Source of the DNA: an uncultured Eubacteriales bacterium
Lineage (GTDB): Bacteria > Bacillota > Clostridia > UBA1381 > UMGS1253
DNA: 15,796 bases
Assembly: GCA_900550065.1 (NCBI GenBank)
Contig: URQR01000027.1
Location: forward strand, 1 to 15,796
Direction of reading: 5' to 3'
In this document: positions 1 through 6,048 of the stretch, piece after piece
How positions within the stretch are numbered: position 1 is the stretch's first letter
Layout: the number at the start of each line of letters is the position of its first letter
Notes under the pieces: model-generated
Seen by the model: only the letters and a program-made list of their open reading frames with translations
What the model was told of the DNA's origin: nothing
The model's database searches: none
Translations under genes and position numbers: made by a program

Positions 1-39
1 AGTGAGTGCGAGCCTGTAGAGGGGCGGGAGAAGTTATAA
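1..39 (+). CDS. Possible 3' end of an upstream gene (partial)
   Basis: Frame 1 is open from the first base for 12 codons (SECEPVEGREKL) and ends in TAA at 37-39, directly before a strong hairpin terminator. The position just before the terminator is what suggests a real gene end. Frames 2 and 3 hit stops earlier (17-19 and just inside the window). Twelve residues are too few to assign a family, so this call is tentative. Confidence 0.3.
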   Translation, partial: SECEPVEGREKL

Positions 40-75
40 AAAAGTACCCATGGCAATGCCATGGGTACTTTTTTT
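38..75. terminator. Bidirectional intrinsic terminator
   Basis: A perfect 12-bp dyad (GTACCCATGGCA at 44-55, its complement at 57-68) is flanked by six A on the left and seven T on the right. Transcripts from either side would therefore carry a GC-containing stem followed by a U-run. It lies 5 bp beyond the stop codon of the minus-strand metal ATPase and immediately after the putative plus-strand gene end, so it probably serves both converging units. Confidence 0.9.
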
Positions 76-80
76 GTATA

Positions 81-1928
81 TTATTTTTCTACCCTGAGCG
101 CCCGCATTGCATTTAATATCGCAATGACTGACACGCCTACGTCGGCAAACACCGCCTCCCACATATTCGCCATGCCAAGTGCGCCCAATATCAGGACAAG
201 TGCCTTGACCGCCAGCGCAAATATAATGTTTTGCCGCACAATACGCAGCGTCTTTTTCGCTATCTCTATCGCTGCTGCGATTTTGGAAGGCTTGTCGTCC
301 ATTAGTACGATATCCGCCGCTTCAATCGCGGCATCAGAACCCATCGCGCCCATTGCGATACCAATATCAGCGCGGGATAGTACCGGCGCGTCGTTGATGC
401 CGTCGCCCACGAACGCAAGCCTTGACTTCGGCGCTTTTTGGCTCAAAAGCTCCTCTACGCGCGCCACCTTATCCGCTGGCAATAACTGTGTGTATGCTTT
501 ATCAATTCCGAGCTGTGCAGCAACGCTTTCACCGACCGCTTTCGCGTCGCCGGTCAGCATAACCGTCTTTTGCACGCCTTGCTCCTTGAGCGCGCGGATT
601 GCGTCCGGCGCATCGGCCTTAATTTCGTCGGAAATGACGATGTGCCCGGCGTAGAGCCCATCTACTTCGACGTGGACGGTCGTTCCGATATGATGGCACG
701 GATGCCATGCAACGCCGCGTTCGTCCATGAGCTTGTCGTTACCGACACAGACGAGCTTGCCGTCTACTTTGGCACGCACGCCCCGGCCCGCTACCTCTTC
801 AACCTCGCCGACGCGCGCGGTGTCAACCTCTTGGTTATACGCGTCCTTCAATGAGCGTGAAATCGGGTGGTCGGAATAGCTTTCGGCCAAGGCCGCCAGC
901 TCTAAAAGCTGCGCTTCTGAAACAGTATCCGGGTGAATTGCGGTCACATTAAAAACACCTTTGGTCAGTGTACCGGTCTTATCAAACACGACAATATCCG
1001 TTTTTGCAAGAACCTCCATATAGTTGCCGCCCTTTACCAAAACGCCGCACCTCGACGCCCCGCCGATTCCGCCGAAAAAGCTGAGCGGGACGGAAATCAC
1101 AAGCGCACAGGGACAGGAAATAACAAGGAAAATGAGTGCACGGTGTACCCAGTCGCTCCATTCGCCGCCAAAGAACAGCGGCGGCAGAACCGCCAGCAGC
1201 AGCGCACCAATAACAACGCAGGGCGTGTAATAACGCGCAAATTTTGTAATAAAATTCTCGGCCTTTGCCTTTTTACTGCTGGAATTTTCGACAAGATTTA
1301 GTATTTTTGCGACAGTCGACTCGCCAAATACTTTCGTGACACGCACACGCAACAGTCCGCTTTGATTGATGCATCCACTAATTACGTCGTCTCCCGGCTC
1401 AATCTCGCGCGGCAGTGATTCGCCCGTCAGCGCGGCAGTATCCAGAGAGGAGTTTCCCTCCAAAACAACGCCGTCGAGCGGGACTTTTTCCCCCGCTTTG
1501 ATAACAATTACGTCTCCGACCGCGACTTCGCTGGGATCAACCTGTATCAGCTTGCCTTCCTGCTCTATGTTTGCGTAGTCGGGACGAATATCCATCAGGG
1601 AGGCAATTGACTTACGAGAACGCCCAACCGCGTAGCTCTGGAACAGTTCGCCCACCTGATAAAACAGCATAACGGCAACGCCCTCCGGGTATTCGCCGGT
1701 AAAGAAGGCGCCAATTGTTGCAATCGCCATTAAAAAGTTTTCATCAAACACTTGACCGTGCGCAATATTGCGCGCTGCCTTCCATAAAACGTCCCATCCG
1801 ATTACTGCATAAGGGATTAAAAATACAGCCAGACGGTAAATGCCCTCGAACGGGAGCAGTACAGCAGCCACTAAGAGCGCTGCACTTACTAAAATCCGCC
1901 ACAGCATCTTTTTTTGTTTCTTCGTCAT
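81..1928 (-). CDS. cadA: P1B-2-type Zn2+/Cd2+/Pb2+-exporting ATPase
   Basis: This membrane pump exports divalent soft metals (Zn, Cd, Pb) using ATP. The 615-residue sequence carries the full P-type core: TGES at 168-171 (actuator), the CPC metal-transport motif at 272-274 in a membrane helix, the phosphorylation site DKTGT with D316, the HP motif at 354-355, TGD at 459-461 and GDGIND at 508-513. K575 in the seventh and D596 in the eighth helix match the residues that define the Zn/Cd/Pb subclass (ZntA/CadA) rather than copper pumps. The usual N-terminal HMA domain is absent: the protein begins almost at the first membrane segments. A separate HMA gene lies 21 bp upstream. The start is preceded by AGGGGGTG at good spacing. 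It is the last gene of the arsR-hma-ATPase operon and should be induced by metal through the upstream repressor. Whether Zn or Cd is the main physiological substrate cannot be decided from sequence. Confidence 0.95.
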   Translation of the reverse strand: MTKKQKKMLWRILVSAALLVAAVLLPFEGIYRLAVFLIPYAVIGWDVLWKAARNIAHGQVFDENFLMAIATIGAFFTGEYPEGVAVMLFYQVGELFQSYAVGRSRKSIASLMDIRPDYANIEQEGKLIQVDPSEVAVGDVIVIKAGEKVPLDGVVLEGNSSLDTAALTGESLPREIEPGDDVISGCINQSGLLRVRVTKVFGESTVAKILNLVENSSSKKAKAENFITKFARYYTPCVVIGALLLAVLPPLFFGGEWSDWVHRALIFLVISCPCALVISVPLSFFGGIGGASRCGVLVKGGNYMEVLAKTDIVVFDKTGTLTKGVFNVTAIHPDTVSEAQLLELAALAESYSDHPISRSLKDAYNQEVDTARVGEVEEVAGRGVRAKVDGKLVCVGNDKLMDERGVAWHPCHHIGTTVHVEVDGLYAGHIVISDEIKADAPDAIRALKEQGVQKTVMLTGDAKAVGESVAAQLGIDKAYTQLLPADKVARVEELLSQKAPKSRLAFVGDGINDAPVLSRADIGIAMGAMGSDAAIEAADIVLMDDKPSKIAAAIEIAKKTLRIVRQNIIFALAVKALVLILGALGMANMWEAVFADVGVSVIAILNAMRALRVEK

Positions 1929-1949
1929 ATAAGCACCCCCTGTATGCGC

Positions 1950-2171
1950 CTAATCAATCCGGATTTCACAGTCCGGCTCGATACGCCTACATACCTTGAC
2001 GGCCTGCTTCACAATTTTATCAAAGGACGAATCATCCGCCGCAAGTATCATTTTCTGTGTTAGAAAGCTCACCTGTACATCCTCAACGCCGTCAATTTTA
2101 CGGACAGCGTCCTCCATTTTTTGCGCGCAATTCGCGCAATCTAAGTCAATTAATTGAAACGTCTTTTTCAT
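1950..2171 (-). CDS. Free-standing heavy-metal-associated (HMA) domain protein
   Basis: This is a small (73 aa) soluble protein of the HMA/ferredoxin-like metallochaperone fold. The metal site is C12-A-N-C15 in the context LDCANCA. An Asp just before the first Cys is typical of HMA domains attached to Zn/Cd/Pb ATPases rather than copper chaperones. The length is one complete HMA domain, with the usual 'GVEDVQVSF' strand after the first helix. It has a strong ribosome-binding site (AAAGGAGGCGG) and sits between the repressor and the ATPase genes in the same direction. The ATPase lacks its own HMA domain, so this protein probably acts as the detached N-terminal module, delivering metal to the pump or sensing it. 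That role is inference; the fold and operon position are visible. Confidence 0.9.
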   Translation of the reverse strand: MKKTFQLIDLDCANCAQKMEDAVRKIDGVEDVQVSFLTQKMILAADDSSFDKIVKQAVKVCRRIEPDCEIRID

Positions 2172-2200
2172 AAAAACCGCCTCCTTTATTTTTTTTATTA

Positions 2201-2581
2201 TTATTCGTTTACATGCTCCATACCCTGATTGATAATACTGTAGACATGGTTATCGGAAAGCGAATAAAAAACGTTCTTCCCGTCCTTTCTCGCTTTTACA
2301 AGTTTGTTTGCTTTCAAAATACGCAATTGGTGAGATACCGCCGTCTGCGTCAGTCCGAGCAGCTGCGCAATGTCTCCTACGCACAGCTCTGCCTCAAAGA
2401 GCGCGTAAAGGATTTTGATTCGCCCGGAGTCACCGAATACTTTAAACAGCTCCGCTAAATCGTAGAGTGTTTCATCCTGTGGCATATTTTGCAAAACTTT
2501 TTTCACGATATCAGCTTGTACCCATGAATACGTAGAGCTTTCTATTTTTTCATCCCTTATCACGACAACACAACCTTTCAT
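2201..2581 (-). CDS. ArsR/SmtB-family metal-responsive repressor
   Basis: This is a winged-helix repressor that should release its operator when it binds Zn (or a similar ion) and so induce the downstream HMA and ATPase genes. The helix-turn-helix spans about residues 65-95 (ELCVGD at 65-70, recognition helix TQTAVSHQLRILK). At the C-terminus D110, H112, H123 and E126 form the exact DxHx10HxxE pattern of the alpha-5 zinc site of SmtB/CzrA; the final residue E126 is itself a ligand. ELCVGD contains one Cys (C67) where CadC has two, so alpha-5 sensing is favoured. The start is uncertain. The ATG at 2579-2581 lies inside the operator, close to the predicted transcript start, and has no Shine-Dalgarno. 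GTG at 2561-2563 (codon 7) has AAAGG about 10 nt upstream and would give a 120-residue protein that loses only a non-conserved tail. Confidence 0.93.
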   Translation of the reverse strand: MKGCVVVIRDEKIESSTYSWVQADIVKKVLQNMPQDETLYDLAELFKVFGDSGRIKILYALFEAELCVGDIAQLLGLTQTAVSHQLRILKANKLVKARKDGKNVFYSLSDNHVYSIINQGMEHVNE

Positions 2582-2626
2582 ATGAACATCTATTCATATA
2601 TTATACCCGAAATCAGGATTTGTCAA
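2580..2626 (-). promoter_or_regulatory. Promoter and ArsR/SmtB-type operator of the metal-efflux operon
   Basis: Read on the minus strand, TTGACA (2621-2626) is followed by an AT-rich -10 region TATAATATAT. Taking TATAAT (2600-2605) gives a 15-bp spacer; taking TAATAT (2598-2603) gives 17 bp. Directly downstream is an inverted repeat at 2580-2599, ATATGAACA and TATTCATAT separated by 2 bp (8 of 9 positions paired). It fits the TGAAYA-N2-TRTTCA type of operator bound by ArsR/SmtB repressors. Its position over the -10 and start site is ideal for repression and autoregulation. Confidence 0.85.
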
Positions 2627-2681
2627 CAGTTTTTCTAAAAAATATTTATTATTTCTGAGAAATCGTGATATAGGATACATA

Positions 2682-2724
2682 AAAATGCCCGTAGACACGA
2701 AGCATGTGCTGCGTGTGTACGGGC
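2682..2724 (-). terminator. Intrinsic terminator of the DUF2520 gene
   Basis: A 13-bp stem with one mismatch (GCCCGTAGACACG at 2687-2699 against the arm ending at 2724) closes a 12-nt loop. On the minus strand it is followed by a short T-rich tract. It lies 9 bp past the stop of the DUF2520 gene and before the promoter of the metal operon, so it separates the two leftward units. Confidence 0.8.
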
Positions 2725-2733
2725 AAAGTAGCA

Positions 2734-3573
2734 TTATTTCAATATCTTATCAAGTTCGTCCTTTTTCTCCGCGCTAATGATTCCGTTTTCCGCTGAAAAT
2801 GCAGCTGTCAGCCGCCCCATATTACGGTATAGGCCGGCATACGCCGGTTCCCTTTTTTCCAAATCGGCGATATGCTTCCTGACCGTTTCACAGTCCCCGC
2901 GCGAAAAGGGGCCGGTCAGCGCTTTTGCCGTGCCGTTTTGCTTGAGGTTTTCCAGCACCTGCGACAAAAGCGGCAGCATCAGCGCATATGCATCCGACTC
3001 GGAAAAGCCGATATCACAGTAGATATTTTTTGCCGTGTCGATAAGCGGCAGAATAAAATTCGCACAAAAACAGGAGGCCGCATGGTAGAGGAGCTTGTCC
3101 TCTTTTTTGATTGAAATAACGGTAAGGTTAGCGATAGAGGAAAATTCTTTTAAAGCCTCCTCGCCGGTGCCCGTTCCCTGAAGCGTACAGATGACCTTAG
3201 AAAAATCAACAGGACCGCCGGTCAGCGACGGCATTGTGTGAAAGGCACACAGGCCGCGGCTGCCTTGCAGGGGCGACAGCGCGTCCGACGATAAAGAGCC
3301 GCTCATGTGGCAAAATACACAGCCGTCAATCACTGCTCCGCTTTGCGCGATATCCTGTGCGAGCGGACGGATACCATCGTCCTTTACAGTAAGAAACACG
3401 ATATCACATTGTTGCAGAAATGGCGTAAGAACATCTATATTAATAACTCTTTGGGCGAAATTTGTATAAAGTATATCTTTTGTGAGCACGCCGGTAATGG
3501 AAACCGGACAACCACGAAGGTACTGGCAAAATGAAACGCACATCCTGCCCCCGCCGATAAAACCAATTTTCAT
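2734..3573 (-). CDS. Rossmann-fold and DUF2520 domain protein
   Basis: This is a probable NAD(P)-dependent dehydrogenase-like protein of unknown substrate. The N-terminus (MKIGFIGGGRMC) is a glycine-rich dinucleotide-binding turn after the first strand. The C-terminal half carries the marks of the DUF2520 family: SGSLSS near 91-96, FHTMPSL at 111-117, the helix YHAASCFCANF near 163-173 and ALTGPFSRGD at 218-227. The length of 279 residues is normal. I start it at the ATG at 3571-3573 because AAGGAGGC sits 6 nt upstream and the Rossmann strand begins there; an in-frame ATG 45 bp further upstream would add an unrelated tail. In many Firmicutes this family sits beside the pantothenate genes panB/panC; here it is alone between its own promoter and terminator. 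Confidence 0.88.
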   Translation of the reverse strand: MKIGFIGGGRMCVSFCQYLRGCPVSITGVLTKDILYTNFAQRVINIDVLTPFLQQCDIVFLTVKDDGIRPLAQDIAQSGAVIDGCVFCHMSGSLSSDALSPLQGSRGLCAFHTMPSLTGGPVDFSKVICTLQGTGTGEEALKEFSSIANLTVISIKKEDKLLYHAASCFCANFILPLIDTAKNIYCDIGFSESDAYALMLPLLSQVLENLKQNGTAKALTGPFSRGDCETVRKHIADLEKREPAYAGLYRNMGRLTAAFSAENGIISAEKKDELDKILK

Positions 3574-3617
3574 AAAAATCGCCTCCTTGATTTTGAAATG
3601 TATTTGGGGAACAAACA

Positions 3618-3667
3618 CAAAGACCCCGTCTTTGCGTATTTATACCACAAGACAGAAAAAAAATCAA
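3618..3667 (-). promoter_or_regulatory. Promoter of the DUF2520 gene, with a dyad near the start site
   Basis: On the minus strand TTGATT (3662-3667) and TATAAA (3639-3644) are exactly 17 bp apart. Just downstream, around the expected transcription start, lies a perfect 7-bp inverted repeat with a 3-bp centre (CAAAGAC-CCC-GTCTTTG, 3618-3634). It could be a small operator or a hairpin at the 5' end of the mRNA; no regulator is evident. Confidence 0.7.
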
Positions 3668-3691
3668 GTCGAACTGTGCGGCGGTGAAATA

Positions 3692-3720
3692 TTGACAGGA
3701 ACAGGGGAGTGTGGTACTAT
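3692..3720 (+). promoter_or_regulatory. Sigma-A promoter of the VanW-domain gene
   Basis: TTGACA (3692-3697), a 17-bp spacer and TACTAT (3715-3720) form a near-consensus promoter. It is back to back with the promoter of the DUF2520 gene, the two -35 boxes being 24 bp apart. The transcript should begin near 3727, about 50 nt before the start codon. Confidence 0.85.
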
Positions 3721-3776
3721 AACAATATAGGAAAACAGAGGTGTCTGTTCCTTTTGAGCGCGAAAGAGGTGGCTTT

Positions 3777-4469
3777 ATGAGACGAGGCTTAAAAATAATT
3801 GCAGTCCTTTTAGTTTTGGCGGTAACGCTGCAAGGGGGCTGTGTTTTTGCTCACGATATGGGTACAATCAGCGGAATCGGAATTGACTATGCGTCTTGGG
3901 ATAAAGAGGCGCCGCCTTCGGCAGTGATGCCGACGCCGGAACCGACCCCCACTCCTACGCCGACGCCGGAACCGACGCCGCAGCGGCCTACAAAGTTTAA
4001 AGAGGTCGAGATTGCGCGCGCCTCCACGACCTATGGTACATACGCAGCACAGGCGAACCGGAACAACAATATGGCGCTTGCTGCAAAGGCGATTGATTAT
4101 ACTGTTATCGACAATGGGGATAGTTTTTCGTTCAACAACGTAGTTGGTCCACGGACAGCTGCGCGCGGCTACAAGGAAGCGACGATTTTTGTCGGGGACG
4201 AAAAGGAACAGGGTCTCGGCGGCGGTATCTGCCAGGTGTCGTCGACCGTCTATATGGCTGCCAAAAAGGCGCGGCTCAAGATTTTGGAACGGTATCCGCA
4301 CACGATTCCGGTGACATATTGTTCACGCGAGGATGAAGCAACGGTGGCATGGGGCTACCTTGATTTTCGGTTTCGGAATAACACCGGCGACCCGATCCGG
4401 CTGGAAGCATCGTGCAGCGGCGGCGTTGTACGGGTTATCATTTATCAGCGCGTCCCGGTGTATGATTAA
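3777..4469 (+). CDS. Secreted VanW-domain protein with a Pro/Thr-rich linker
   Basis: This exported protein has a VanW domain, the family named for a gene in some vancomycin-resistance clusters. The molecular function is unknown; relatives are associated with the cell envelope. Residues 1-26 form a signal peptide (two Arg, hydrophobic core, likely cleavage near VFA-HD; C22 lacks a proper lipobox). A linker of alternating Thr-Pro and Glu-Pro units covers about 52-72. The VanW core follows, with FSFN near 117-120, VGPRTAARGY at 123-132, the signature GGGICQVSST at 148-157 and a beta-rich end. I chose the ATG at 3777 because AAAGAGGTGG lies just upstream and the signal peptide begins there; an in-frame upstream start at 3741 lacks these. 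It has its own promoter and terminator. A role in glycopeptide resistance should not be assumed: no van ligase, dehydrogenase or dipeptidase genes are present. Confidence 0.9.
   Translation: MRRGLKIIAVLLVLAVTLQGGCVFAHDMGTISGIGIDYASWDKEAPPSAVMPTPEPTPTPTPTPEPTPQRPTKFKEVEIARASTTYGTYAAQANRNNNMALAAKAIDYTVIDNGDSFSFNNVVGPRTAARGYKEATIFVGDEKEQGLGGGICQVSSTVYMAAKKARLKILERYPHTIPVTYCSREDEATVAWGYLDFRFRNNTGDPIRLEASCSGGVVRVIIYQRVPVYD
3929..3976 (+). repeat. Direct repeat encoding the Pro/Thr linker
   Basis: The 18-bp unit GCCGACGCCGGAACCGAC occurs at 3929-3946 and again at 3959-3976, 30 bp apart and in frame, inside the VanW gene. It encodes the repeated Thr-Pro-Glu-Pro-Thr stretch. Such in-frame repeats can change in number by slippage, altering only linker length. 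Confidence 0.8.
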
Positions 4470-4490
4470 TCATTCATTGATATATCTTAT

Positions 4491-4519
4491 AATACCCACA
4501 TACTATGTGGGTATTTTTT
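4491..4519 (+). terminator. Intrinsic terminator after the VanW gene
   Basis: AATACCCACATA (4491-4502) is mirrored exactly by TATGTGGGTATT (4504-4515), and six T follow (4514-4519). The hairpin starts 21 bp beyond the stop codon and isolates the VanW gene from the PadR promoter that begins 20 bp later. Confidence 0.88.
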
Positions 4520-4538
4520 ATTTAACAGCAAATACCTC

Positions 4539-4567
4539 TTGACACATAATACTATGTAATATATAAT
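4539..4567 (+). promoter_or_regulatory. Consensus promoter with an internal dyad, upstream of padR
   Basis: TTGACA (4539-4544) and TATAAT (4562-4567) are both perfect and 17 bp apart. Inside the spacer is the inverted repeat ACATA-ATAC-TATGT (4544-4557), a plausible binding site for the PadR protein encoded just downstream, since PadR regulators usually repress their own operons. A perfect consensus promoter with an operator in the spacer suggests high output only when repression is relieved. Confidence 0.8.
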
Positions 4568-4590
4568 ATAAGGCATAAGGAGGTGATTGT

Positions 4591-4905
4591 TTGGATGTTC
4601 AAATTAAAAAAGGTCTGCTGGAGGCTTGTGTCCTGACTGTTTTAAAGAAAAAGGATTCATATGGATATCAAATCATTCGCGATATTACGTCCTGTATTGC
4701 AATTTCCGAATCGACGCTGTATCCGATTCTAAAGCGGCTTGAGGGTGGTGGGTACTTGACGACGTATTCACTGGAGCATCAGGGCAGACTGCGGAAATAT
4801 TACAAGATCACGGAGCTTGGAGAACAGAAAATTGAAACGTTTTTACAGGATTGGAACGAGGTGATGCGGGTGTACCGCTTTATAAAGGAGGGTTACGATG
4901 AATAA
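4591..4905 (+). CDS. PadR-family transcriptional regulator
   Basis: This is a small (104 aa) winged-helix regulator. The opening, an initiator Met followed by DVQIKKGLLEACVL, leads into KDSYGYQII, the recognition-helix region SESTLYPILKRLEGGGYL (about 39-56), the beta-wing with RLRKYYKIT, and a C-terminal dimerisation helix; all are typical of short PadR proteins. It starts at TTG (4591-4593): AAGGAGGTG lies 5 nt before it, and no in-frame ATG lies nearby. Its last 8 bp overlap the start of the next gene, so the two are translationally coupled. In Firmicutes such a PadR gene very often precedes a HAAS/DUF1700 and DUF4097 gene pair, and it probably represses this operon through the dyad in the promoter. 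The inducer is unknown. Confidence 0.93.
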   Translation: MDVQIKKGLLEACVLTVLKKKDSYGYQIIRDITSCIAISESTLYPILKRLEGGGYLTTYSLEHQGRLRKYYKITELGEQKIETFLQDWNEVMRVYRFIKEGYDE

Positions 4906-5932
4906 AGCAGAATTTTTTAAAACGCTGCGTTCGTTACTGAGAACGATGCCGGAGCAAGACTGTGAAAAGGTAATTGCGTTTTATGAGGAAATGATCTCTG
5001 ACCGGATGGAGGAAGGGATAAGCGAGGAAGAAGTGATTGCCCAGTTTGGCGACGTTGGAAAGCTCGCAGCAGACATCTTAGAGGAAGCGCCTGCCGCGGG
5101 TTATGTATCCGGCGGAAAGGAAAACAAGGTGTATGAGATAGCGGGGAGTGTGTCCAGCGCGGTAGAGCTGCGCGCAAAAAATCTAAGTGTAGAGGTTCAC
5201 GTTTCAAAGGATGATATGCTCCGCTTCCACTACTTTGAAAACGATATTGTCCGTTTTACAATTAGGCAGCACGGTGACGCGCTTTATCTTGAGCAACAGC
5301 AACCGAGCATGATTAAGTGGATGCTCAGCGGCCTGTTCCATTGGGTCAATCAGCCGCTTCTTTTAGAAGTACCGGAGTCATTTGTAGGTAGGCTGCATGT
5401 GGAAAGTACGAACGCGAAGATATCGGCACAGGGCATTGCACTGGGGGGCAGTCTGACACTTCATACATCAAATGCAGGAATTGATTTGTGCGATAGTTCT
5501 GCAATGGAGCTTGAGGCGGTTACTTCGAACGGTAAAATTGAAGCCCGCAGGTTACAGGCAGAGAAGGGCGTTTTGTGTCGTTCCTCTAACAGTAAGGTGT
5601 GTGTGGATACAGTTACATGCGCTGCGGCGGAGTTTATCAGCTCAAACGGCAAAGTAGAAGTCAAGAACACGGACACAGACGGTTTACTCGGCGTGACGAC
5701 CTCGAACGGCAAAATTGTGGTAAATGCGGTAAGTGGAGGCGAAATTCGGCTAAAAACCATAAATGGAAAAATTGAAGGAAGTATTAAGGGGCGGCAGGAG
5801 CAGTACAAAATCACCTGCCATACGGTAAACGGCAAATGCAATGTTCCAAACCAGATTGTGCAGGGGCCGTGTAGAAGTATTGCCGCCAAAACTGTTAACG
5901 GTAATATTGAGCTGACGTTTCCCGAAGGGTAA
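4898..5932 (+). CDS. HAAS (DUF1700) domain fused to a DUF4097 repeat domain
   Basis: This 344-residue protein is of unknown biochemical function. Residues 1-65 form a HAAS/DUF1700 helical module (MNKAEFFKTLRSLLRTMP, then EEVIAQFGDVGKLAADIL), commonly found next to PadR regulators. Residues about 75-344 are a DUF4097 beta-solenoid. An Asn-centred turn (S/T-x-N-G/A-K-I/V) recurs nine times, at N172, N192, N211, N231, N250, N270, N289, N311 and N334, with spacing alternating 20/19 for the first seven. I see no membrane helix between or within the modules and no signal peptide, although relatives usually carry a transmembrane segment between the two. The start overlaps padR by 8 bp and uses AAGGAGG inside that gene. 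The context suggests an accessory or sensor of an envelope-stress response, as for LiaG-like proteins; this is inference. Confidence 0.85.
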   Translation: MNKAEFFKTLRSLLRTMPEQDCEKVIAFYEEMISDRMEEGISEEEVIAQFGDVGKLAADILEEAPAAGYVSGGKENKVYEIAGSVSSAVELRAKNLSVEVHVSKDDMLRFHYFENDIVRFTIRQHGDALYLEQQQPSMIKWMLSGLFHWVNQPLLLEVPESFVGRLHVESTNAKISAQGIALGGSLTLHTSNAGIDLCDSSAMELEAVTSNGKIEARRLQAEKGVLCRSSNSKVCVDTVTCAAAEFISSNGKVEVKNTDTDGLLGVTTSNGKIVVNAVSGGEIRLKTINGKIEGSIKGRQEQYKITCHTVNGKCNVPNQIVQGPCRSIAAKTVNGNIELTFPEG

Positions 5933-5960
5933 CATATAACTTATTCTTTATAGAACCCAT

Positions 5961-6042
5961 CTTCCCCAGTCATAAACCACCCTGCTTTTGAATACACATT
6001 AGTAAAACCAAAAACGACAATCAAAAGCAGGGAGAGGGGAAG
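5961..6042 (+). promoter_or_regulatory. Inverted repeat and possible SD-masking leader before the SSB gene
   Basis: A perfect 12-bp inverted repeat, CCCTGCTTTTGA (5980-5991) and TCAAAAGCAGGG (6021-6032), encloses 29 nt. An outer 7-bp pairing, CTTCCCC (5961-5967) with GGGGAAG (6036-6042), would extend the hairpin across the Shine-Dalgarno region of the next gene (ATG at 6049). No T-run follows, so it is not an ordinary terminator. It may be a translational control element or a protein-binding site. No convincing dedicated promoter was found in 5933-6048; a weak candidate is TTGAGC/TAACAT near 5907-5935. Confidence 0.5.
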
Positions 6043-6048
6043 GTACGC

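Noticed and set aside
61..654. A 197-codon plus-strand reading frame opposite the metal ATPase
   Set aside because: It is antisense to a complete P-type ATPase with all catalytic motifs, and its translation is Ala/Ser/Ile-rich low complexity with no family features. Similar long antisense frames oppose the lyase and RNase Y and come from codon bias.
3929..3976. CRISPR-like or mobile direct repeat
   Set aside because: There are only two in-frame copies and they encode a Thr-Pro/Glu-Pro linker inside the VanW gene; this is protein low-complexity sequence.
3777..4469. Vancomycin-resistance cluster
   Set aside because: Only a VanW-domain protein is present. No D-Ala-D-Lac or D-Ala-D-Ser ligase, VanH, VanX/Y or VanRS genes are nearby, and single VanW proteins are common in clostridia.
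5980..6032. Intrinsic terminator of the HAAS-DUF4097 gene
   Set aside because: The 12-bp inverted repeat has a 29-nt loop and no T-run on either strand, so it is better described as a regulatory dyad or leader structure.
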